Assembly: GCA_950295325.1 (NCBI GenBank)
Contig: OX485806.1
Span: forward strand, 37,944,001 to 38,008,000
Reading direction: 5' to 3'
DNA length: 64,000 bases
Source: Polytrichum commune
Taxonomy: Eukaryota > Streptophyta > Polytrichopsida > Polytrichales > Polytrichaceae
In this document: piece after piece, positions 11,594-22,731 of the stretch
How positions within the stretch are numbered: position 1 is the stretch's first letter
How the letters are laid out: every line of letters begins with the position of its first letter
The notes under the pieces: model-generated
What the model was told of the DNA's origin: nothing
The model's database searches: none
What the model saw: the letters and a program-made list of their open reading frames with translations, nothing else
Made by a program: the position numbers and the translations under genes

Positions 11594-12583
11594 GTGTCCA
11601 AATTTATGTTGAAACGAACGTACAAAATGTGCTCAAGGAGTATTGATGTCCGATCTAAGGAGGTGTGGGGAATGGTGACAGTATCTTTGGTTCGGCGTGT
11701 CCTAGACCCAATGCATTGCGAAAAAAACTTGTGCGAGAACATCATGAAGACAATATGGGGTTTGAAAGATACACTGAAAGTACGACTGGATATGAAAGAA
11801 GTGAACATAAGGCCGGAGCTTCATCCAGTGGTTGATGGTGGGAATGGACTGACGTTGTTACCGGCTGCTCCATACATGATGTCCAAGTTAGAGAAGACAA
11901 TGTTCATAAAGACTATTCGCGAGCTGAAGACTCCGAGTAATTATGTTGGGCAATTGTCAAAGAAAATCACAGCAGATGGAGAGTTGCGGGGGCTCAAGTT
12001 GCATGACTACGACATTTTGATGCAGCAAATCCTTCCCTTGTGTTTGCAAACACTATTACCCAAAGAAGTTCGAGTGGCAATCATACGAATAAGCATGGTC
12101 TTTGCACGCCTTTGTGCAAAGTCCGTGGATCCGTCAACAATGGCAGACTTGTTGGAGGAAACAACGACGACAATGTGCATGCTGGAGAAAGTCTTCCCAC
12201 CGTCATTCTTCGATGTGATGTCCCATATGCCAATTCACTTAGTGCAACAGTTGGTCGTTTGTGGGCCAGTCCAGACACGATGGATGTACCCAGTGGAACG
12301 GTACCTCAAAACATTGAAAGGTAACGTACGGCAACACGCGCAACTGGAGGGCTCCATGGCAAGAGGCTACATCATGGACGAGGCGTTTGGATTTTGCACA
12401 AAGTACACGCAGAATTGTAGTGTGACGGCCCGTCGTGTATGGGACGACACCGTAGAGCCCAATATGAATTTTGAACTTTTAGAATGCAAAGGAAAACGGT
12501 GTGTATTGACAGCAGACTTACAACACTGGATTCACGGGTTTGTGATAAACAACGTTGAAATACTAGAAGACTATAGGGAGTAA
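11594..12583 (+). pseudogene. CACTA transposase continuation with DUF4218
   Basis: The frame contains VLDPMHCEKNLCENI (about 11699-11740), the conserved DVMHIEKN-type motif of TNP2 proteins, followed by LKVRLDMKEVNIRPELHP. From about 11990 it carries the DUF4218 pattern: KLHDYDILMQQILPLCLQTL, LLPKEVRVAI, VFPPSFFDVMSHMPIHLVQQ, WMYPVERYLKTLKGNVR and GSMARGYIMDEAFGFCTKY. The frame itself is unbroken. It is separated from the upstream part by a probable intron (11478 to roughly 11685), so the first 30 codons of the open frame may be intronic. Confidence 0.9.
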
Positions 12584-12890
12584 GCACCTCAGCACCATAT
12601 ATGTTTCATAGTCACAACAAAGAAGAGAAACACTATGTGTAGTCACACAGTTGGAGAAGATGACTAGCTATGTTTTATAGAATGTAGTGAAGTGGAAATG
12701 CAAGGAAGAGAGGGGACAACTCTGTGACTAACTGGAGGTAATCATGGACACTGCAAGAGGTACAAAAATGATATGAGGAAAAGAGAACAGGCCAAACAAG
12801 GGAGGAAAAGGCGGAAGAAGGGAAGACGTGTTGAGGTTGGAAGCGATACTTGACACGTAACCTTCATGGAGTGGCTGCATAGCGCATTGG

Positions 12891-13445
12891 ATGAGGATAT
12901 TGCAAGGGGGGGGTGTAGTATCTGATGATGTGCGAGCACTCTTGTTGCCACCCTCAAGATATGCAAAAGTGTATAAGTCAATGTATGCATACGGTAATCA
13001 CATAAGAGTACGTGGAGCTGAAGTGGATTTGTCTACTTGTGACAGTGATGTCGCCGCCACGTTTTTGCAGTCTTGTCGCTCTAGTAGTAGCGACAGGAAC
13101 ATGAGGACAACCAATCTAGAATACGTTGGGTAAGTGGAGGAGATAATAAACGTGGATTATGGAAAATTTGAGGTTGTTGTGTTGTATTGCACATGGGTAC
13201 AAGCAAATAGGAGTGGAGCCTGCGCGACAATTAAATGCGATGAATATGGATTCGCACTCTTCAAATTTGATCGGTTGATTCCTTATTCAGCGGACTCATT
13301 TGCATTTCCCCTTCATGTGCAACAATTTTTTTTGTGGATGATGGGGGGAATGATGGATGGAAAATTGTTTTGCGGAGAGAGCCACAAGGCTGTAGAGTCT
13401 TATCAAGGGTGGATGGAGGACCAGATTTGCAAGCACTGCAAATAG
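12891..13445 (+). pseudogene. CACTA transposase C-terminal part, DUF4216, interrupted
   Basis: The same frame runs on both sides of a single TAA at 13131-13133. Upstream is VYKSMYAYGNHIRVRG. Downstream is VEEIINVDYGKFEVVVLYC, then GFALFKFDRLI and FAFPLHVQQFF, matching the DUF4216 domain at the C-terminus of plant CACTA transposases (DYG then KW, NFxR, QVxQVFY pattern). The stop lies just before VEEIINVDYG. The bases GGGTAAGT also look like a splice donor, but domain continuity favours a nonsense change. Confidence 0.75.
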
Positions 13446-14100
13446 GCATGGACGCTGACCACCACGGCCTTAGCAACATATGCATTGACATTGACAACAC
13501 ATTTGGCACCCCTATGTTGGCGGGATGCAAGGTTCTGACTGCGAAAGATGCCAGCAGAGCGTTGGAAGTCAGGGAGGAGGATCCGCATTGCGAAGACAAT
13601 GTTGCCGAACACTAGGAAGGGAGGTTGCATGGGAAGACACTTCCCATGTGCATGTCTCGTTCTATATGTACTATATAGACTATATATGTGCAATTTTTAC
13701 AAACAATAAAATATGATGATGTGTAAATCTAATAGAAGTTATGAGCATTGCAAATGAGTTAAAAATCATGGTTGTATTGCAAGAAATGCACATGGAAGCC
13801 ACAAAAATGTCAATGCCAACAAACAATTAACAAAACCACACAAAACCATGGTTTTTCTACAGGGAGAAGCACAAAAGAAATCCAAATGCATCGCACCAAG
13901 CAGTCGCTATTGGGATCTGGAAACCATAGTCAACTAAGTATCAGTCTTAGTCATGTGGACCGTTATGACGACAACAAAAATATATAATATTGGGAGAACA
14001 CGTTCTCTACAGGGTTCCCGGAAAATCCTTGTCTGATCTCACTAAAATCATAATCATGTGATGACTACAGTCAGTTATAATCATCACTTTGGTTCAATAT
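13446..14100 (+). other. 3' region of the CACTA element
   Basis: Open frames on both strands at 13261-13716 are overlapping and lack family motifs. The stretch is AT-rich and contains the subterminal GTAGTCAT-type repeats near 13946 and 14059. I see no separate gene (for example a TNPA-like second gene). Confidence 0.4.
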
Positions 14101-14171
14101 GACTTCCATGCGACCGCTAGTCATATCCGGTCACATGGCCGTAGTCATTTTTCCGTGTTCTCCTTGTAGTG

Positions 14172-15250
14172 GTAGACTGCCGGAAGAATAATCCAAAATC
14201 ATTTTGGATTGTCGTGGTTTTGGTGGTGCACCAAGGGTGACACTCGCACATCTTGTCCATGCCGTCCATTGAGTGGCCATACGTACTTGGAACTCTAAGT
14301 GCCACAGGGGGCAAGAGAAACAAAACGTTGTCATTAAAATAAGATGGTAAGTATTTGACATCACGAACATCTATATAGTCAAAATCAATGGATGCGAGAT
14401 CTGACTTTGATGTTTTTCTTGACTTTGTAAGCCTCAAAGCATCAATGATAGTCAACCCTATAAATGAAAGTGAAGGGTGTAGTAGAGGACGTTCAGAAGG
14501 TGAGATCTGGGAAACCAATCTCCTGTACATAGGACCACATGTGGATTTGGCTACATGTATAGGAAGTTGTGAAAGAGTGGAATGAATATTTTTAAATGGA
14601 AACGGCGATGTGTTTGAAAGATCAATAGATGTACAAAATATCATCTTCTGAATCTGATAGCACAAACACACTGTCATCAGTGGGTTTCAATTTAACAGGT
14701 GCGACAGAGGAAATTTGAACTGTGAATGTACCAGATTTGTTTGTCAATATAACAGTTGAAGCTTGCATATGAGACTCACAAAGACCTATCACCCTAAATG
14801 AACCAGGTCCTAAGGTCCATATAAAACCAACCTTAGTTCTGTTTTTCTGAACCAAAATCATTTCATACACCTCTCCATCTGTAGAGTACATCTCATGTTC
14901 TAAATACATGGTTCTTATTTGGAGGTTGAATCTCAAACTAAGCAAATCCTCCAAGACATCCATATAACCATCATCTTTAAGTGGCCAAAATGAATGGAAG
15001 AAAAGATCCGTAAGCTCTAATGATAGCCATGAAAACAAGAAATAGATGAACAACACATCACAATAATATTGGATCAATGTCACTTTTGTATTGAATGATG
15101 TACAATATAATAATGAATGGAAATGAAAACATGTGATACCATAACATCTAATAATACAGAAGGAGTATGAATTTTGTATGGATGTATAAAACACTCTATG
15201 TGATTGGAGTTGATGTTACAAATCTCTATGGGAGTGCTTGACCCTTATAA
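14172..15250 (-). other. Long unidentified minus-strand open frames
   Basis: Two minus-strand frames are open for 186 codons (14117-14677) and 190 codons (14622-15194). The second ends in an acidic tail (PTDDSVFVLSDSEDDILYIY) and has a plausible globular part around EVYEMILVQKNRTKVGF. The first crosses the CACTA terminus at 14171, so its last codons are transposon sequence. I do not recognise either. They may be exons of a host gene disrupted by the CACTA insertion, or chance frames. Confidence 0.3.
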
Positions 15251-16749
15251 AAATGAATGAAGTGGATTGGCTGGGACCCAAGGGTTGTGGATTAATAGAA
15301 ATTATTGTTGGTATCAAGAGAGGATTGATTGATAGTTTGAAGTTTGCATGACTTAGAATAGGAAGCAATATTGGATAAATATGTATATGGTAGATGGAGG
15401 AAACTGTAGTACAAGCTAGTGGTATTTCCTAAGAGTAATCATCAAATAGAAGAAGGTTTATCCTAGACCAATAGGAAAAACCAAGTAGGAAAGCTAGGCG
15501 AAACCGGTAGGAGAGCCAATAGCATAAAGGAGGGTTTGAAGGGTCGAAGCATAATCTATTATGTGAATGGTAGTCACATAACTAATAACATAAATGAGAC
15601 AATAACCTCGTAATATTCACTACCAAATACGGCAGTGTAAGTGTTATGAATGGAGGACATGATAATTGTCAACCCTTTGGATGACAAAACAATCCTCTCA
15701 ATGCCTCTCAATAGTCCTCTCAACCCCCCCTTCCCCTTGACCTTTAAGTGTTAAGATTATAGTTGGCAAGTAGACAATTGGGTATTATGAGGTAGGATGG
15801 GTGCGGTAGTGAGTGCCAATACCGGTATGTCTAAGATATTTTATGAACCAACACATGTAGGTTGAATAAACAAAGTGGTATAATTAGCAGCCATTACCAA
15901 TAAGGTATGCTAGGATAGTGAAGGGTAGAACAATACAAGTTTGGTAAGAATGACCATACTACCGGGGGGTAGATAAAAGAATTTTTAATATTTGGCGACC
16001 ATGCAACAAATACCTTATAGGACTTGGAAATGGATAAGGGTATTGTTACAAGTTTTTAGTTCATCACTTTGTTGGAAATTCAAATTCAAGTCACTATAGT
16101 TTTTCATTGGGAAGTCAATGGCTAAGAATATATAAAAATATTTGCTTAAACCTCCCTTGGAACTAAATTGCCCTATTATTACCCAAGGCTCTTGGTAAAT
16201 AATCATTACCATGTCAACATCAAGAATACGGAAAGCACGTATAAGAGAAACAACAACCACTGGTTCAAGTATAGTGAAAAACATATTGGGTGAAAGGGAG
16301 ATTACGAACTTGTGCCAACATGGCATTGTTGATTGGAGGCGTTAAGCAACTTGCACGGTCTTGAAAATTATGTTTTTCAATTTTCCGTAAGGCATTATTT
16401 CTTGATTTCCACTTGAACTGTGATGGTTCAACAAGGTTGGTTGTATTGTGGGTTCTTCAGCAATTGATTTTTTAATTTGTGCCAAAAAATAATAATTAAT
16501 AATTAAAGAGGTATGTGCTCAAATATTATTAATTATCTAGGTTCAATACTCAACATTTTTTAATAGCTAATCTATGGTTTTAACACTTTTAACTTTGAAA
16601 AATCATTGCAACAACATGGAAGCTCACAAAGTTCCACAAATTGTTGCTAAAATCTCATATCACACTCGTGGATCCAAGAAGATTTTTTTATCTTTGTAAT
16701 CCAAGTTGAGAATTATGGTAAACAACAACATATTAACGTAGACATGCCT
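15251..16749. other. No recognisable gene
   Basis: AT-rich intergenic sequence. A minus-strand frame of 103 codons at 16015-16326 has no motif. I see nothing supportable. Confidence 0.4.
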
Positions 16750-17165
16750 AATTCAATTATCGATCTTAAATGAACACCTATATTTGAGTGGTATGTGATT
16801 AGGTGAGGCTCCAAGAAACAAATGCCAAGAGACACATGATTAAAAGAGATTGGACTTCGTGCTCAAAATATGATAATCATTCTAGGTTCAACAGTCAACA
16901 TAATTGGGGGCACCTTTTATGACCATTTAATGAGCACAAGAATATTTCACTTTGATATTAAGTAAGACTTTTATATGAGCTCCAAAAATTATGAGGAAAG
17001 AAAATGGCTATGGCCTCTATACGGATTTGCTAACCTTCCCGTACTAATCGTTTGTTTCATGTATTAGGAGAAGTGGGCTAGTTAGAAAAATAACCATTTA
17101 AGACCCATGTACCAAAAAAGTTAAGATAAAGTCCCCTTAAAGTATATGGGTGTTATTCAATTTGA
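16750..17165 (+). repeat. Copy of a roughly 350-bp dispersed repeat (family F)
   Basis: It begins with ACACCTATATTTGAGTGGTA and continues with AGAGATTGGACTTCGTGCTC, TTCAACAGTCAACATAATTG, AATTATGAGGAAA and ATTTAAGACCCATGTACC. It is followed by GGGTGTTATTCAATTTGATT. The same landmarks in the same order occur at 48745-49145 and 53347-53690, and inverted at 54400-54795, with partial copies elsewhere. Confidence 0.8.
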
Positions 17166-18820
17166 TTCTTCATGTCCTCCAACTTCTACCAATTAAATTT
17201 ATACAATGAAACTTGTGTTGCATTGGCAAATCTATGATGAAGCCTTAGTTATAGTTATTGGAAATGTATGTTTGTTGATTCCTTGACCAAAACATAGGTC
17301 CTCCTAAACATGCTTACTACTGAATGTGGAGAAGTTAAATCAAATTTGAAGACATATTCCAATCTCTAACATGTGTTATTTGATCCCTACCGAACAACAC
17401 AACGATCAAATATAGGTGTCCGATCAAGGACTAAATAATCACCTTGAGGAGAGTAGATGATGATCCTTGGAAGCGACAAGTCATCCACCTCTTCGAGTTG
17501 GTTATCGGTCATAACCAATTTGCTCATGGGTGTAACTACATGTTATGGATGAAATGTCATTGGTGTGGATAAAAAAATGCAAGAGAGTCATTAGAAGTGC
17601 CCTCCACTGGAATGAGCAATTCATTATGGAATGAGGTAGATGAGGTTAATATGGACATCTCCAACTATGTGGAATCACCTAACTAATGGATTCGAGCATT
17701 AGAAGCTTGAGCAAGTTAGCAATTGCGGAATAGGACCAAAGAATTTGAAAATTTTGAAATTGGAGTTGAGGAAGATGTTGATCTAGGCTCTGGAAACAAA
17801 GATTCTCTATTTCCCAAATTGGTGTTGGTAGGGGGAATTCTTTTATTGTTCAATGTTGTGTAAGTGGACAACATCATTAGCAGATTCTACATGGGTCATT
17901 TGCCTTTGAAAACCAAGTTTGATGCCAATATTGATTGTGTCATGTCTATAAAGTGGTCACATGTAAGACAAAATGTTGCCAAATTGGCTTGTCATTATAG
18001 AATACCCACAATACAAGTTGATCGGCACCTCACAACCACATGCCGCCTCCTCATTTGCCCAAGTTGCGGCCTCCTAATTTATGTACATCACGCACAATAA
18101 TCAAGCGTGTCATAGCTCGGTGAATAGCACTCCTAATCATGGAGGATGTTGGGTATAGTTTGACTTTTGCGAAGGTGACTAACCCAAACATCATGAAGGC
18201 AGCAGGTAAATCACCATGTATTACTCACCCACTGAGTTAGAGCGACTATACCACCAATAAGGAGCCAAAACTAGGTGACCTATTAAGGAAGCTAACTAAA
18301 TTAGCCTCATCTACCTTACATAACTAACCAAAGAAACATAAATAACGTGCTACAGATGCGGCAAGTCATCCACCTACTCGAGTTGGTTATTGAATATAAC
18401 CAACCAGCTCATGGCTCAATGAATGATACCATGCCTCCATGGACGGAAAATACAACGAATTTTTCTCTTGGATGAGCAATTGGTTATGATGAAACATAAC
18501 AAAACAACACCCGCATATCTACTCATCAAAATGCGTCCCATGCCTAGTCATCCTCCTGGTGACGCATACTTGGCATTGGTCTGCGCATGATTTCTGCAAA
18601 GGATGTGAAGCCAAATTTGAGCTACTCCACATGAGCTTGTGAATTAGAATTCCCAAAGCTACTTCCGTGAGTGGATCTATGCTGCAACCTCTTCTCTCTG
18701 TGTATTTACCTTAAGTGTGCTTCATACATACGAAGTGTGGAAGTGCGTGGGTGTGGAATTAGAGTCATCTTGAGAGGCTGTGTGAATTGGTGGGGATAAT
18801 CTCAAGTGTCTGTGTGTTGC

Positions 18821-18824
<4 letters not shown>
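17166..18824. other. Intergenic; short diverged direct repeat
   Basis: About 65 bp near 17475-17530 (AAGTCATCCACCTCTTCGAG then TTGGTTATCGGTCATAACCA) recurs near 18362-18415 with about 80% identity. No gene is supported; a 78-codon plus-strand frame at 17864-18100 has no motif. The 5' flank of the TANGO2 gene starts here, with no obvious TATA box that I can assign. Confidence 0.4.

Positions 18825-18856
<32 letters not shown>
18825..18856 (+). repeat. (GA)16 run ending in the TANGO2 start codon
   Basis: Sixteen GA dinucleotides run without a break into the A of the initiator ATG at 18856. In plants, GA runs in 5' leaders are binding sites of BPC/GAGA-binding proteins (established for other genes; inferred here). 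Length variation would change the leader only, not the reading frame. Confidence 0.9.
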
Positions 18857-18858
<2 letters not shown>

Positions 18859-21800
18859 TGTGTTGCATTTTGGCTGTTGGAGGCTCACCCGAAATACAAG
18901 CTGTTGCTGGCATTGAACAGGGATGAGTTGTTCTCCCGCCCCACGCAGCCCGTCCATCACTGGGTCGACCAGGTGGGTGTCAACTTCAATTTCATCCCCA
19001 TTCTCAATTCTCCAGGCTACCATTACTGGGAATGGTGCAAGGAGTTACTTCGGTTAAAGACTTCAATTTTAGATTACTCTTCATGTTGCAATTCACATTG
19101 TCAATTTGCATAGGGAGGTATGCTCATACATGCAGGATGTCTGTTGAGATGTTTAAGGTTTCGGATTTAGAGCTGCCTCAAGAATTTGGGCCAACTCTAG
19201 GTTTCAGTGCAAACGATTGCAAGGAATTCGCTTGGTTGTTGAATTCTTGGTTACTCTGCATATTGCATTTCACTTTCTCGATTTGCAGTAGCGAGGTGTG
19301 CGAATGCAATCAGGGAATGCTTGCTGAGATGTTTAAGGCTTAGGTATTGGGTTTAGAGCTACCCCAAGACTTAATTGCCAAATTCACTGGAGCAACTGTG
19401 TGATCAGATTCTACGCTTTCCGTGGTTCGGGTTGCAATTTGTAGGTGTCACTATGAGAAATATTACAAAGTTTAGGTAGATTTGTGTTCTGGGCTCTCAA
19501 GTCTCATACCTGCGCCACCATCAGTTGAAGAAATTAAATTGGTTGAGAATTCTTGGTTACTCTTCATCTTGCATTTCACTTTGTCAATTCACATAGCAAG
19601 GCATGGAAACGCAATCAGGGGAAGAAATGGGGCCAGGATGCTTGCTGAGATGTTTAAGATTTAGGGTTTAGAGCTGCCCCCAATTGCAGCTGAAGCAACT
19701 GTGTGATCACAATTCTAAGGTTTTAGTGCAAAAATTGCAAGGATTTAGCTTAGCTGTAGGATTCTTGGTTACTCTTGATCTTGCAAATTCATGTTCTCAA
19801 TTTGCAGTAGTGAGGTATGCCAACGCAATCAGGAGAAGACATGGGGCCAGGGTGCTTGCTTAGTTCTTAGGGCTTAGAGCTGCCCCAAGAATAATCGCCA
19901 AATGTGTGATCAGATTCTAATGTTTTAGTGGTCCAGATGGCAATGTTGAGGTGTCATTATGAGGAATTACAAAGCATAGGTGGACTTGCGTATTGGATTC
20001 TAAGTTCTCATGCCTTCTCCACCATCACTACAAAAGTGCAAATTTACTTTCTCAATTTGCTGTAGTGAGGCTAGCCAATGCTGCAATCAGGGGAAGAGAT
20101 GGGGCCAGGAATGCTCGCTGAGATGTTTAAGGTTTTGGTTTTGGGTGTAGAGCTGCCCCAAGAATTAACTGCTAAATTCAGCCGAAGCAACTGCGTGATC
20201 AGGGGCCAGGACCCTTGCTGAGATGTTTAAGGTTTATGGTTTTGAGCTGCCTAAAGAATAACTGCCAAATCCAGCTGAAGAAGCTGTGCGATCGGATTCT
20301 AAGGTCATAGTGGTCCATGTTGCAGTTTCTAGGTATCACCATGCGGGATTACAAAGCTCCATAGGGAGCCAGGGACAAAGGTTTTGCATTTTACATTTTG
20401 TGTTTAGCGTTTCAATTTCTGGGTTCTGCAAGGTGGATCTTACATTTTGCCTTACATGGAATTGGGTCATGAATGAACAGCCACACATAATAGGTGGGCG
20501 GGATGGTGTGGAAGGCGGGACGTGGTTGGCAATCTCTGAATCAGGGCGCCTTGCATTTGTGACAAATTTCCGGGAGCTAAACCCAAATCACGAGGGAGCA
20601 GTAAGTAGGGGGGAATTGCCCACTTCTTTCTTGCAGAGCTCGAAACCTCCCCACGAGTATCTGGAGGAGATTGCTGCGCGAGCTGGTGATTACAATGGGT
20701 TCAACCTAATTGTCGCGGACGTAATGGCTGGAGATATGGCCTATCTTACAAATCGACCACATGACGAGCCAATTGAAGTAAAGAAGGTGAGGATTTGAGC
20801 ATTCTAAGTCATGCTGAATTTTTTCTTTCTTTTCTGGGGGGGAGGGGGGCGCAACAGGGGGGGATAATTGGGGAGTGCAAGAAGGTCAAGCTTATCCAGG
20901 TAATCAGGAGGGATATTTATCCTTCAGGGTCATAGATTCCAATGGAAATGGGTGCCATGGAATATGTCAATGGCAGTCAGTGTAGAGTCAGTGCAGCCAT
21001 TTTCGTGATTTGGAGATTTTGGATGGCTACGTGTCTTTCTTGTTCCACCGTTTGGCTGCATCAGTATTCAGCACACATTCTTCACAGCACCATTTTGCAA
21101 TTGTATTTGCACACCTCTATAAACAATCAAGAAGCTTCAGAAAGTCTTGGCAAGGTTTCTATAATTTCGAAATTAGAGGGGGTCTCAAATTCCAATGCGA
21201 GATGGGTTTCTTTTGATTGGGGCACTAGAAGGGGAGAAAAAACAACTCTCCAATGGATCCTCTTTCATATAGCCATGTGAACTACAATATTGGGAGTCAC
21301 CGCACCCTTTGCATGCATGAGAAATGGAAGGCAGTTGTGTGTGCACAATCAAGGGAGCAACCTTCAACAAGGGGTTCTCCTTTGCACTAGTGCAATCACA
21401 AGTTTACACTTGAGCCATGTGGCAGGGGAACACTTCAATTTTGTCATAACATGGACACCTTGTTTTTATTTCCTTTGCTAGACCTTTTTGGTACAGGAGA
21501 GGGAGTTAGTGCTAATGAATAAATTTTGATAGGGGACCAGATAATATGAACTAAGACCCAATATAATTTGAACAGGTTTCTACAGGACTGCATTGCCTGA
21601 GCAATGCGAATCTGGACTCCCCATGGCCAAAGGCACTTTGGGGCAAAGAGAAGCTGGAGGCTCTAATATCCCAATTTTCAGAGGATCTAATCCCTGAGGA
21701 GCACATTATTGAGTCACTTTTAAGCGATTCTGAAAAAGCCGATTATTCGCATCTGCCTGAAACGGGCTTACCTCTCAAGACAGAGCATGTTTTAAGTCCT

Positions 21801-22007
21801 ATCTTTGTGTATCGCGATGCTCCGCCATACGGGACCCGAAGCATGGCAGTTGTGGCAGTGCTGAAGACTGGGGAAGCTACCTTTTATGAGAAATATATTG
21901 AGGACGGAGTGTGGAAAGACCACAAGCTCTCCTTCACTATCCCCACCACCACCAAGAAAGTGGAGACTGGTGATAAACTGCAGTCAGCAGACAAGTCTTT
22001 GGAGTGA
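18856..22007 (+). CDS. TANGO2 / NRDE-family protein
   Basis: TANGO2 proteins are cytosolic or organellar proteins of the NRDE family, implicated in haem and lipid handling and Golgi organisation; the exact reaction is unsettled. Exons: 18856-18972, 20481-20786, 21576-22007, all GT-AG, total 284 residues, close to plant orthologues. The start begins MCVAFWL, and Cys2 is the family's invariant residue. The name-giving NRDE is at residues 21-24, followed by RPTQPVHHW. Exon 2 reads IIGGRDGVEGGTWLAIS, RLAFVTNFRE, GFNLIVADV and YLTNRP. Exon 3 reads TGLHCLSNANLDSPWPK and SPIFVYRDAPPYGTRS, then FYEKYIEDGVWKDH. No key residue is missing. Intron 1 (1508 bp) carries decayed tandem repeats. The gene converges with ABCI11. 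Confidence 0.95.
19057..20300 (+). repeat. Degenerate tandem repeats in TANGO2 intron 1
   Basis: Five to six copies of a unit of about 180-300 bp fill the intron. Landmarks in each are TTCTTGGTTACTCTTCAT, TTGCATTTCACTTT, CTCAATTTGCAGTAGTGAGG, GGGGAAGAAATGGGGCCAGG, TTGCTGAGATGTTTAAGG, TTAGAGCTGCCCCAAGAA and GCAACTGTGTGATCAGATTC. Copies start near 19057, 19238, 19544, 19758, 20038 and 20204. Each carries a pseudo-acceptor (CTCAATTTGCAG), so the true acceptor at 20479-20480 must be chosen from several. Confidence 0.85.
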
Positions 22008-22731
22008 AATAATAAGCTTCCAGAGTGCAACTCTGCATTGGTGTGAGTTTCCTTCGAAGTGGCAGATGATATGAATCTCTATTTGGGGTAGAGTGCAGCA
22101 GAGGGGACCTTATTTCTCTCTGTCCTTAGTTTCTTTGGGTAGGTTTGCTTGTTGCAACATATCCTGCAAACCCTACTCTGTCCGCTCCATAGCAGGTAGA
22201 AGGTGAGCAGTAGGGAGGTAGTGAAGTTAGAAGGTTGCTTAAAGCAGCAACCCAAGGAAACTTCAGGTGGAGAGGTGGAGAGGTCCCCTCTGCAGCACAT
22301 GTCTTTCGAATCCAGGTGCACACTCTCTAGTGCATTTTAAAAGTGCAGAAAAGGCCTTCTCAGCTGCCACAAGAAACTTGTCTGGCATGTAACACTTTGT
22401 TTGAACCTGACAACAAGGTGGGATATTGCTGATAAGCCAATTTGAATATATGCATCACAATTGTAAGAGCTTTGAAAATGAAGGCAGTGCAAGAATGACG
22501 CAGGTTGTGTAGAATGCACCGAAATTGTGAATGATACAAAACACTACAGCTTCGTGTTGAAATTGGAATTTCTCAGTTTTTGAAAATGCTCTGATACAGA
22601 ATGTGTTGGTGTATGTCATGGTAATAACCTCATTTGCAGATTAATTTTCCACCTTGTAGACCTCTTTGGCCAAACAGGAGGATCTAAATTGCTATCTGTA
22701 CACTAGAAATATGAGTATTTGTACAAAAAAA
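22008..22731. other. Shared 3' region of two convergent genes
   Basis: Only 724 bp separate the TANGO2 stop and the ABCI11 stop, so the two 3' untranslated regions probably meet or overlap here. The small minus-strand frames at 22079-22323 are not convincing. Confidence 0.6.

Larger units (their letters stand above)
9700..14171 (+). mobile_element. Decayed CACTA (En/Spm) DNA transposon
   Basis: The right end is clear. Read on the minus strand from 14171 it begins CACTACAAGGAGAACACGG, a standard CACTA terminus. Short subterminal copies of GTAGTCAT or its complement lie near both ends (for example 9833, 9871, 11567, 14059, 14113, 14143). Inside are the TNP2-type transposase domains in order. 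I did not find the matching CACTACA terminus on the left, so the left border is a guess and may be lost. Several breaks in the transposase show the copy is non-autonomous. Confidence 0.85.

Noticed and set aside
13131..13140. Splice donor GGGTAAGT in the DUF4216 region
   Set aside because: The domain continues in the same frame directly after the TAA, so a nonsense change is simpler than an intron.
18825..18914. Minus-strand frame of serine-leucine repeats (18722-18913)
   Set aside because: It is the GA run read in reverse, antisense to TANGO2 exon 1.
19057..20300. A CRISPR-like or satellite array
   Set aside because: Units are too long and too diverged, there are no uniform spacers, and the array lies inside a plant intron.
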